DNA of 64,000 nt from Limnomonas spitsbergensis. Taxonomy: Eukaryota > Chlorophyta > Chlorophyceae > Chlamydomonadales. Position 1 is the first letter of the stretch. Each line of letters opens with the position of its first letter. The stretch spans positions 3,251,001-3,315,000 of the forward strand of contig JAYJMM010000004.1 of NCBI GenBank assembly GCA_037349105.1, written 5' to 3'. A program made the translations under genes and the position numbers. This document shows positions 1 through 12,000 of this stretch, piece after piece. The notes below the pieces were generated by a model. The model made no database searches. It worked only from the letters and a program-made list of their open reading frames with translations, and was not told where the DNA came from.

Positions 1-3000
1 AGATGGCTGGCGAAAGCAGCTCCGGGCCGATAAGCAGGCCCGGCACATTGCATAGCTGCGCCATGGCCGCCACAACCTGGAGGTAGGCAGGTGGATGTGG
101 TGCGCAGATACATATGGAGGTAGGCAGGTGGATGTGGTGGGCAGATACATATGGCATGCAAGTCGATAGGCGGGCACAACGGCAGTGCTTCTTTTTGTAT
201 TGCACCTGACCCGGTTGAAAGGGTGCTGGACGACCACCGATGGGCTGATGGGCACAAAATCTGGACCGGCCCGCATCTGGCCAAAAGCATTATGAAAATA
301 ACCAACTAGTACTGAAATACTCCTGACCTACTCCTGAACTGCTCCTTCCCATGCAGGACGGATGGCCCCAGATGTGGCCCAGAGTGGCTGAGATCCCCCT
401 TCCCTCATTAGTACCAGGGGGTGCGTCAGCAACAGTGCAGGCGTGGCTTTGGCCCTGAGCTACGCTGTAAGTTATTCTCACAAAAGAGGCTCCCAATGCT
501 CCCCTTCCCTTGCACAAGGCCATAGTGCGGGGGGAGAGACAGCAAGAAGAGCAACAACAACAACACCAACAACAAGGCCATAGTGCGGGGGGAGAGACAG
601 CAACAACAACACCTCATCGACGGAAGCGTTGTAGAACTCATGGGTGCGGCTCCCGACTGTCGAGCTGAGCAGCGCTGACATGAGGCCAGCCTCGCGGTCA
701 GGCGCGCAGGCGATGAAGGTGCAGGCGCCTGAAAGGGGGGAGGCAAGGGGTCATGCGACATAACGACCTGGTGTCCCCCCTCCCCAACATGATTTGGTTT
801 CTTGAAGGAGGACCAGTGGGGAGGGTCCGGGACACCGCCTGGTTTCAGAGCTTGCACTGCTGAACTGCCTCTCTGGTTTTGGAGCTTGCACTGCTGTACT
901 GCATATCTGGTTTCAGAGCCTGCACTGTTGTACTGCATATCTGGTTTCAGAGCTTGCACTGCTGTACTGCCCCTCTGGTTACAGAGCTTGCACTGCGGTA
1001 CTGTCTATCTGGTTTCAGAGCTTGCCCTGCTGTACTGCCCCCTGTTTTCAGAGCTTGCACTGCTGTACTGCCCCTCTGGTTACAGAACTTGCACTGCTGC
1101 ACTGCCCCCTGGTTTCAGAGCTAATACTGCGGTACTTTCCCTCTGGTTTCAGAGCTTCCACTGCTGTACCGCCCCTCTGGTTTCAAAGCTTGCACTGCTG
1201 TACCGCCCCTCTGGTTTCAAAGCTTGCACTGCTGTACCGCCCCTCTGGTTTCAAAGCTTGCACTGCTGTACCGCCCCTCTGGTTTCAAAGCTTGCACTGC
1301 TGTACCGCCCCTCTGGTTTCAAAGCTTGCACTGCTGAACCGCCCCTCTGGTTTCAAAGCTTGCACTGCTGTACCGCCCCTCTGGTTTCAAAGCTTGCACT
1401 GCTGTACCGCCCCTCTGGTTTCAAAGCTTGCACTGCTGAACCGCCCCTCTGGTTTCAAAGCTTGCACTGCTGTACCGCCCCTCTGGTTTCAAAGCTTGCA
1501 CTGCTGTACCGCCCCTCTGGTTTCAAAGCTTGCACTGCTGTACCGCCCCTCTGGTTTCAAAGCTTGCACTGCTGTACAGCCCCCCCTGGTATCAGAGCTT
1601 CCACTGCTCAACTGCCCCCCTGGTTTCAAAGCTTGCACTGCTGTACGGCCCCCCCTGGTTTCAGAGCTTGCACTGCTCAACTGCCCCCCTGGTGTCAGAG
1701 CTTGCACTACTCAACTGCCCCCCTGGTTTCAGAGCTTGCACTGCTGTACTGCCCATCTGGTGTCAGAGCTTGCACTGCTCAACTGCCCCCCTGGTTTCAG
1801 AGCTAATACTGAGATACTGTCCTTCAATCTCCCCCGCAGCAGCTGCATAAATAAAAGAAAGCAGAAGTCCTAATAGCCCCTTTGCAAATGGCTCAGACGC
1901 AGCCTTGGCCCATGCACGCTGCTTTCTTTAAAATATGGTATGTAGCTGCTGCTTTATATAAGGAACCCTCACTTTGCTCTGCGGGGCGCAGCTCTCCTCC
2001 TGACTTTCGGCACTGACAGAAACCTGGAATCTGAAAATCTGATTATATTAAGCATGGACATTCCTCTCCCAAGGCCGCAATTGATCGCCAGATTTGCTTT
2101 TATTTGATGATATTTGAAAATCTAGGTTGTCTGGTAGCTGTCTAGAAGCTGCCGTGGGTAGCTGCTACACAGCTTCCCCAGTAGCTGGCCGCTGTAACCC
2201 ATCATCCACGACCCAGAGATCTGATCCTCTCTAGCAGCCGCGACATGGTATTCAAAATCCGAACTGTCCACATTGATCTTGGCATGTTAAATCCTAAAAT
2301 TAAAAAACATACCTGAATAAGCTCGGACAACGGCATTCAAAACCTGAACTCTCCAACCTTTGAACCTTCAACAATCCTTCAACGCTTAGGCCCTGGTAAT
2401 AAATAATTTCATAATGTTCTGTATCAGGATTGCCTTTGATCATAACTCAATTCTTCACGCATTAAAGCGCACCTGACACCACCCTGCAGCATTCAAACCC
2501 TCCAGGAGTCCAACCTCTGAACCCTATACCCTTTTTAACCCTTTAGGTCCTCGTCATTGCTGATTGCTGGGTGGTCCATACCGTAGTCACTGACGTGTTT
2601 CGTTGTTCTCGATGTTCGTTGTTGCTTAAAAAGTCCCTGTTTTGGCGATTATTTTGATTCGTTGCCCCTTAAAATGAAAATTTTCAGTCAGAAACGTTTT
2701 CACAATTGATTTCGTTGCTCCCTGAACAAGGATCAAAACAATGAAATACGTCCGTGACTACGGTGTATCAGGCTTGTCCACCATCACAAGTTGATTCCTC
2801 AGTCATCAAAGCGCACCTGAGACCACCCTGGGTAGCGGCAGTGTAGCAACACGCGCCTCAAAGCCCGACCTGACGATGGCATAGATCTGGAGGGAAGGGG
2901 TGGGGACCAAAGAGGGCAGGGGTGGGTGGGGGGGGCGGGGGGCGTCAGGGAGCAAAACAATGCAACAGGAACAAGGATCGTTGCAGAAACGCGTGCAGGT

Positions 3001-6000
3001 CGGGGAAAAACAAATGTGGAAGATTGAAATATCAGAAGAAGAAGTGTCATATTGCATAAACGAGGACAGACGAGGACAGACGAGACGAAGCAAGGGTCGT
3101 TATGGAACATTGGACGGAGCTCAGAACAACACAGGTCCCAACGGGCTTCGATGCCAGAAAAAGGGGGTGATGAGATGAAGGGGGCAAAGACCTCCTATAC
3201 CACTGTGGCATGCCCTCCTACACCATTGTGGCCTGCCTTGGCTGACCTGTTCAGAGAGCAGCTCCAGCTCCCCTTGTGGGCCTGCCGCCAGCTCAGCAAG
3301 ACCTGCCACGGCCCGCTGCAGCCAAGATGAAGAAAGGTCCTTAGGCCACATGTCTAGGCTGGAGGCGAGCCACGTCACGACCCTATTTCCTGCCTCGGCA
3401 TCCCACCTGGAAAGGGAAGAGAGGGCGCGTGGAGTGGGGAGGAGGTGCAGGGGGATGGAACAGAGGTGATGATGAGCCCACCCCCATCACTACCACACTC
3501 CCTAGGAACACCAAAGCGAATGACAAGCATTTATTGTTGACCACCTTTTGCACTCCTAAAAGAGGGCCCCAAGCAAGCTATGGCTGGGGTGCCAAGAAGA
3601 AAGCTAAAACGAAATGAGAACAAGCGAACCATGAACGCTGAGAAACCAAGTGTTCAGCGTTACAGCCCCGTTGCTCGCTCACCGGTGCAAGGCAGGCGCC
3701 TCCTTGGCCAGCCTCAACACATCACACATCATCTCCAGCCTGTTGAGGGGGGGGGCATGGGTTGGCTTTCATAGCTTCACACCTCAAGCCCTCACAGGTT
3801 CACACTTCAGGATTTATTAACTTCCCACTTCGACGTTTCACAGCTTAGCTCTTCAGGGTTGCATGGCTTCATATTTCAGGTTTTCAAGGGTTAACACTTA
3901 AAGGTTCCTCAGCTTCACACTTCCGGGTCACACAGCTTCACGATTTAGAGCGTCAAGATCTGCAGCGGCAGGTTACAATGAAGGGCTGTAAACCCTGAGC
4001 ACTGCATTCCAGACAGAAAGGTATGAGCTCTCAATGATGCGAGTGCCCCACCCATGGCTTCCGGTCGAGGCATTCTCCGAACATACCTGACCAGATCTGA
4101 TCAGCCACATCTATCATGGGGGTATCACCGATCAACAGCTAGTGCAGTCCTGTAAAGTGTTGAGAGCTTGGCACGCAGGCAGTGGAGAGCGGAAGTGTGG
4201 AGTGTGGCACTGGGCTGCAATCGGCAATCACACCTCAACCGAGGTGAGGCTCCTTGGCTTTCATGGCCAGATAAGGACAAGGAGGCTCCATCTGGCACGT
4301 GACTAACTGATTAACCAATGAACTGATTAACCAACTACCCAACCGGTCAGCCTGCTGCCCCGCATGGAATGTCTTTGCCCTTTCAATCCTTGATGCTGGA
4401 TGCTGCATGCAGTAAGTGGAGCCCTTCATGTTATAGACGTTGCAAATGTTGCACATGTTGCAGATGTCGTGATACATGTGCTTTGGGCGTGTAGAGGGAT
4501 CTAACAGGCATGACACCCTAATTCACACCTCCAGAAATGCAAGCTCTGAGAACCTCACTTTTCTTCCAGTCGCACACAGGGCAGGAAGACATCCCTGAGA
4601 CATCATAGGGCAGCTAGCTGTATGTAGCCTTTGCACACAGCTCAGCGCGCATGCACTGAATCCGCAGCACACAACCCCTTACCTGAATTCTGCGTACATC
4701 TGAACGATGTCCTCCTCCTCCACCTGGAGCCCATTTCCTTGGCGCTGCTGCCGGGCGCTGCCAGATCCGTTAGATCCGTTAGATCCGGACACATCCTGTT
4801 GCGGCTGTTGCAGCTGCTGCCTGCCTGCCGTGACAGTAGGGCCCGCAACAAGGTCCCCCTTCGCCTGCTGTTGCTGCAGCTGTTGCCCGCTGACAAGCGC
4901 GCTGATCAGGATGTACAGCGGCTTGGTTGCGGGGCTCAGTCCGTGGTCCCGGAGCAGAAGGAGCAGCTGCATGGAGTGGGCAGCCCCGACGGCTCGCAAG
5001 GCACCTGCAAACAATAACAGACAAGCAATTGGATGATGATGTCAGATGTTAGTGACATTTCTCGGTATCAGATCTCGGTATCAGATCTCGGTATCAGATC
5101 TCAGTATCAGATCTCGGTATCAGATCTCAGAATCAGATCTCAGTATCAGATCCCTGCGTTGGCTCACACAGCTCGGCATTCCCCTGACTCCTGTTCACTC
5201 ACTCTGGCCCCTGAGACCAGGTTCGGTGCTTGGGGGTGCCGAGGCAAACAACACAAGGCCCCCAGATTTATCAGCTGCCCCCCCTAGCCCCCTACCCTCC
5301 TGCCCCGTGCCCTCCTGTCTCCCTTCCCTCCTTCCCTCCTACGTCCCTTCCCTCCTTCCCTCCTTCCCTCCGTACCTCCTACGTCCCTTCCCTCCTGTCT
5401 CCCTTCCCTCCTTCCCTCCTTCCCTCCTACGTCCCTTCCCTCCTGTCTCCCTTCCCTCCTTCCCTCCTTCCCTCCTACGTCCCTTCCCTCCTGTCTCCCT
5501 TCCCTCCTTACCTCCTACGTCCCTTCCCTCCTTCCCTCCTTACCTCCTAGATATAGAAATAATTATAATTAATAACTAAACATGCTTAACCTAACCTCCA
5601 CTTTTTTTACCTATTAGCCCCTACGTCCCTTCTTTCCTGCACCCCTGCCTCCTACCCTCCTACTCCGCTGCCCCCTTGCCTTCCTGCCACCCTTCCTCCC
5701 TGCCGCCCCCCCCACCCCGCCCCGCCCTCCAACCCCTGCTACCAGTCCCCCACGCAAGGGGGGTGGCAGGGGGAAACCCTAAACCCTTAAACCAAAAGGT
5801 CTCACCCAAAGGGTCTGCCGCCACCGCTTGGCCTGCCCGCCTGTAAGGCTGCGGCCCCGAAGGTCCCAGAGCCGACAGCAACCTCAGTGCACTCGCCAGC
5901 TCAGGGGAAAGCTGGCGGGCAGGGAAGGCCCAGTCGGGGTGACCAGAGCCCCCAGTTCCGGCAGGAGGTTCCCTGCGGCCATCAAGCCAGACATGCTCAC

Positions 6001-9000
6001 GCTCCCACTCGCCCCCGCGACTGCTCTGCTCCCACTCCCTTTTTGGAGGGGCTTCCTGCTTCCACCCCCGCTCCCTCCTCAGAGGGGTTTCCTGCTCCCG
6101 CTCCCACTCTGTGTCCCTCCTCAGAAAGGAATCCTGCTCCTGCTCCCTCCTCAGAGGGGCGCCCTGCTCACGCTCCCTCCTCAGAGGGGCGCCCTGCTCC
6201 CGCTCCCGCTTTCCGCTGCGGAGCTCGGCAGGCAGATGCGCCAGCGAGGCAGGACATGGCTGGCCACGTCCTTCCAGCCAAGAGCCTCCGACAGCAGCCA
6301 GAGCTGGGCCACCTAGAGCACGATGGTTGCTATCATACCTAATCAAAGGGAGGTGCACGAGGAGGTTGCGGCTACAATGTAGGCATGTGCACTTACCGAA
6401 CATTTGATTTGTTTTCCCTCGGGCGTGAATATATCATTACTGATAATGCTGCCCTCAGAGTAAACTTTCGACCCAAACTCTCCATTTCTGACTGGAAACT
6501 GTGGCGTAGACAATCAATAATTGGTAATTTCATGGATCCCTCAGCGTTAATTGTGAGTGAAGGCAAAGCAAATCTACAGTATAGGCCATAAGTGATTATT
6601 TTCCGGCTGCGAGTCCACCTTCGGCAGGCCGCCCCGCCGCCGCCAAAGGCGCGATCGGGACCAAACCTGGACCGGCCTACGATTGTTGGCATGGCTGGCC
6701 ACAATTAGGGCCTCCAGCCAGATGCCTGAGTAGAGCTGACATGTAGCTGACTCATGAAAAAGAATCACGGGGGATCCCGCCAGGGACTATTGAGTTAACG
6801 CCCCTGGCTGGGGGTGCAGAGCGGGTATGAAATCCAATCCCAGTGTGAAATCCAGTGTGCGGGTGCGGCTTGTTGGGCCAAGCTAACATTTTGTCCAGCT
6901 CGCTCATCTCTCACGCCCCCCAAAAGCAGAACAAAGCCTAGTCAAGGTTCTATCTGTAAGTGTTGCTCGCAGGGTGCAGGTGCAGCAACTTAATTATTTT
7001 TTGTCTACATCGGCTAGAAGCCTAAAACCAGGGACTAGTGGCCATCACCCCACCCCCACTCCACACCCCTCGCGAGCCTTGGCCTGACACTGCCTCGCAC
7101 GCCTCCCAATCCTAATGCTAAGCATTCCCAATTTGACCAGATGCTTCATCCACCGAACCCTCACGCACCCTGGCCTGACTCTGCCCCACACACCTCCCAA
7201 GACAAACATGCTAAGCATGACCAATTCTGGCCAGATTCTTCAACCCCTGAACCCTCACCTCCACTGCAATCCCCCACCTAGGGAACCCACCCTGATGGGA
7301 GCTCTGGCCTCCTCTCCTGCGGGCCGGTTGCTGCTGCTGCCACCGCTGCCCCCATCATCTGTCCCTCCACATGCCGCTCTAGCGCTTGAATCAGCTCCCG
7401 AGAAAACCTGGGAACGAAAAAAACTAATCAAACCGGGCAGAACACATTCCACAGGTTGCTTCTGGACCACATTCCACTAAAGCTTGCCTCATGATGGTGT
7501 CCAGGTTGTGTGATTCACAGGGTTCTAGAACACCTGCCGCCTCTGCAGCACCTCCAGAGCTTGTAGTGCCTCCAACATACATTCAGTGCCTTCAAGGGTC
7601 ACAGCATGTCAGCATCACCGCCTAACACCTGCCGCCTCTGCAGCACCTCCAGAGCTTGAAGTGCCTCCAACATGCATTCAGTGCCTTCAAGGGTCACAGC
7701 ATGTCAGCATCTACCGCCTAACACCTGGCGCCTCTGCAGCACCTCCAGAGCTTGTAGTGCCTCCAACATACATTCAGTGCCTTCAAGGGTCACAGCATGT
7801 CAGCATCTGCCGCCTAACACCTGCCGCCTCTGCAGCACCTCCAGAGCTTGTAGTGCCTCCAACATACATTCAGTGCCTTCAAGGGTCACAGCATGTCAGC
7901 ATCTGCCGCCTAACACCTACCGCCTCTGCAGCACCTCCAGAGCTTGTAGTGCCTCCAACATACATTCAGTGCCTTCAAGGGTCACAGCATGTCAGCATCT
8001 GCCGCCTAACACCTACCGCCTCTGCAGCACCTCCAGAGCTTGAAGTGCCTCCAACATGCATTCAGTGCCTTCAAGGGTCACAGCATGTCAGCATCTACCG
8101 CCTAACACCTGCCGCCTCTGCAGCACCTCCAGAGCTTGTAGTGCCTCCAACATACATTCAGTGCCTTCAAGGGTCACAGCATGTCAGCATCTGCCGCCTA
8201 ACACCTACCGCCTCTGCAGCACCTCCAGAGCTTGTAGTGACCCCAACATGCATTCAGTGCCTTCAAGGGTCACAGCATGTCAGCATCTGCCGCCTAACAC
8301 CTACCGCCTCTGCAGCACCTCCAGAGCTTGAAGTGCCTCCAACATACATTCAGTGCTTTCAAGGGTCACAGCATGTCAGCATCACCGCCTAACACCTGCC
8401 GCCTCTGCAGCACCTCCAGAGCTTGTAGTGCCTCCAACATACATTCAGTGCCTTCAAGGGTCACAGCATGTCAGCATCTACCGCCTAAGACCTGCCGCCT
8501 CTGCAGCACCTCCAGAGCTTGTAGTGCCTCCAACATACATTCAGTGCCTTCAAGGGTCACAGCATGTCAGCATCTACCGCCTAACACCTACCGCCTCTGC
8601 AGCACCTCCAGAGCTTGTAGTGCCTCCAACAGGTCCTTGGGGGACAGTCGAGCGGCATGCTTCAAGAGGCTTCCCTCCAGCGCCTTCAGCAGCGCGTCAT
8701 CCCGCATGCCTGGCCTGCGGGTTGATAGGAGAGCAGGGGAGGCAGGAGTGGGGTTGAGAGTGGCAGACGTAGAGCTGTGGAGGGGAAGGGGGGGGCGGGA
8801 AGGGGGTTCTGGGGGACAGGCGTAGAGTGGGGGGAGGGGAGGCAGGAGTGGGGTTGAGAGTGGCAGACGTAGAGCTGTGGAGGGGAAGGGGGGGGCGGGA
8901 AGGGGGTTCTGGGGGACAGGCGTAGAGTGGGGGGAGGGGAGGCAGGAGTGGGGTTGAGAGTGGCAGACGTAGAGCTGTGGAGGGGAAGGGGGGGCAGGAA

Positions 9001-12000
9001 GGGGGTTCTGGGGGACAGGCGTAGAGTGGGGGGAGGGGAGGCAGGAGTGGGGTTGAGAGTGGCAGACGTAGAGCTGTGGAGGGGAAGGGGGGGCGGGAAG
9101 GGGGTTCTGGGGGACAGGCGTAGAGTGGGGGGAGGGGAGACAGGAGTGGGGTTGAGAGTGGCAGGCGTAGAGTGGGGGGAGGGGGGGGCGGGAAGGGGGT
9201 TCTGGGGGACAGGCGGAGAGTGGGGGGAGGGGAGACAGGAGTGGGCTTTTAAGGGACAGGCGTAGAGCTGTGGAGGGGCAGGGGAGGCAGGAGTGGGCTT
9301 TTAAGGGACAGGCGTAGAGCTGTGGAGGGGCAGGGGAGGCAGGAGTGGGTGCAGCAAGTGGGCACTATAGGGGGAGTGGGTAGCATGAAAGGCATACCAG
9401 GTTCAAATACAGGTACCCAGTGGGTGAAGCCATTGCATGACTGGCCTTCAGATGCTAATATATCGGGATTCACGGGGTCATGCCCACAACATAAGATCAA
9501 CAACCAAGTGGGCGTATCATTGGATTGGCAGGTATTTGAATCCATCGAAGCAACAAGACCAGAACTCTGAACCAGGCTTATAAAAGCCAGGGGGTAATAG
9601 CATAGCTCCTGCCTGAGCCTATTTACCTTTCTCCCGCCTAGGTCCCACCTGGCGGCTTCGCCGCGGCGCTGGCGCGTTCACACTTTAAGCTTAAAACATT
9701 AAATTGCTGAACACGAAGGGGAGAAAAACTGCCTACCTCGTGGCACACCCTGTGAGCACTGTCACAACGTGGTGGTGGCTGGGTGGCGCGTCTGAGGCGA
9801 GGCCGATGTGTGCGAATGCTCCGAGCGGCCGGGGCCCCGCCAGGGCATGAGCCAGGCCCGCCTGCTGGCCATCTCCCTGCTGGCCGCCTGCCTGCCTGTT
9901 GAAAGCTCCGCCGGGAGCGCCTTCCCGGAGCGCGGTGCGCACCTTGGAGCGGATGGAGGTGAATTAAGGGAGAGAATGAGAGCAAGAGTAACAGCGGCAG
10001 TGGCAGTGAGACTGGCAGTGGGAAAATGTGTGTGTGACAATGAGTGACAAAGAGTGAGAGTGTGGGAGAGTGGAGATGACAATTGAGTGACTGAGAGTGA
10101 GAGCAACCCCGTCCTGCAGCCTTCCTCCCAACCTCATGGTACCTGGGTGTGTGGTGCGGTGCCTAGGGCGCCCTCTGCTGCGATGATATCCAGCACGGAG
10201 GCCTGCACTGGGTAGGATGCCAGTCGGCTAGTGCGGGCAGCAGAGGCTGGTGACAGCGCATGCCCTGCCAGCTGGCCACGCCGCAAAACCTGCTCGGGCA
10301 GTAACGGCGGCCCGGTAGGTGGCCGGAACCACCGCGAAAGCGCACGGGCTGCCGCTGCCTCACAGGCAAGCAGCGGGTCCCCCCCACCCGCGCCCTCTGC
10401 GGCGGGCCGCACGCCCGAACAAGCCTGCGGTACCGTACTGCTTGTACTGCTTGTACTGCCGGGGATAGCAGCGTCAGTATCGCTGGGGCCTGAACTTGTC
10501 CTGCTCTTGCTGCGGGTGCCTGCGTCACCTGCCGTCACGCCGCTGGGGCCGCCTCCGCGAGCGGCCGGGATGTAGCTGAGGTAGCTTAGCAGCTTAGGAG
10601 GCTGGCGCGCAGCGGTCACAGCAGGCAGCACCGTAACACACAAGTCGGAGAGCAGCAGCCGCGCGCAGGGGCTGGACCTGTCCAGATCCAACTGTCTCTC
10701 CCACTCTGGCTGCTGCTGCTCCCACTGCTGCAGCTGCTGCCCGGCCGACTGAGATGACATGTGAGCCTCTGAATTGGCATGAGGAGAGCTGGGGGAGGGG
10801 CTGCCACAGGCGCTGGTGCTGCTGCTGGTGCTGCTGGTAGTGGTAGTAGTAAAATTTTGTGGGGGTACGGAGAACAGGGGAGGGGACGAGGGGAGGCGCG
10901 AAGGCGGAGAACAAGTCAATGCACCGGAGGCGGCAGCTGAAGCCTCGTCCCCTGCAACAAGGAGGCGGCCCAGGGTGTTTGCCAGCTCCATTAAACCTTC
11001 CGGCTGCATGGCTGGCATCGCGGATCTGGCGGCGATAGCTAGGCCTTCGAGACCGGGGGCGGAGGTGACACCTAGGCGCAGCATACGCCTGGCTAGACCT
11101 AACACCTGAGGCAGGGGTAGAATTAGGGCAGGGGTAGGAGCAGGGCAGGGGTAGGAGCAGGGCAGGGGTAGAAGCAGGGCAGGGGTAGAAGCAGGGCTGG
11201 GAGCCAGCAAGGCGATGAGGGCGAAGGCGATAAACATGATTTGACAGTCTGAGAATACGGTAGCCTGAGGGGTATTTTGAGGGTCAAGCAGGGACTTAAG
11301 GTGTCAAGGCCCCACCATTGGCTTGCAAGCACCGACGTTTGCGCACACGGGTTTGACTTACCCGTGTAATGAGCAATTTGCTCGCAAGGAACGAAGCCAG
11401 CTCACAGGTTCCAGCATTTAGAGCTCACCTGATGACTGGCCAGGGTGGTGGTGGCCGGTGTCGCCACCGCTGCCTCCCCCCCGGGGTGCCTCCGGCCGCT
11501 CCTGCTTTGAGGACAATCCATCGCCGCATCAGCCAAGGGGCCGGCCTGGCCTCCAACTGACCGTTGGCCCCTATCAGGCAAGGCACCCAGGCCTCCAAGA
11601 GCCAAACTGCCCCCGCCTTCAAGTGACCCCTGGCTCCCATCAGCAGAGACGCCCCGGCCTCCAAGTGACCCCTGGCTCTCATCAGCGGGGACGCCCCCGC
11701 CTCCAAGTGACCCCTGACTCTCATCAGCGGGGACGCCCCCGCCTACGAGCGACCCCGCCGAATCCTGATTTACATCACCAGCTACGCTGCTGCCCGCTGC
11801 CGCTGGTGGTGATATGCCAGATCCTGACGCAGATCTAAGCTGTGCCTCCAGATCCGGATCTCCTCGCAGTGGTCCTGGGGCCTGGGTAGAGGCAGAGGCA
11901 GCCGAGACGCCCGCTGCTTTTTTTACTTGTACCGCTGCCTTGCTGGCTTGCATTGCTGACGCAAGCAGGAGCTCTCTCGCCAGAATGAGGAGTGGCCGCC

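Noticed and set aside
802..1873. Three overlapping plus-strand ORFs rich in Leu/Cys/Ser
   Set aside because: Products of the 34-bp minisatellite inside an intron of gene A.
7586..8825. Long open frames on the plus strand across the 96-bp array
   Set aside because: The unit is a multiple of three, so open frames persist by repetition; the real coding strand is minus and uses only the exon end.
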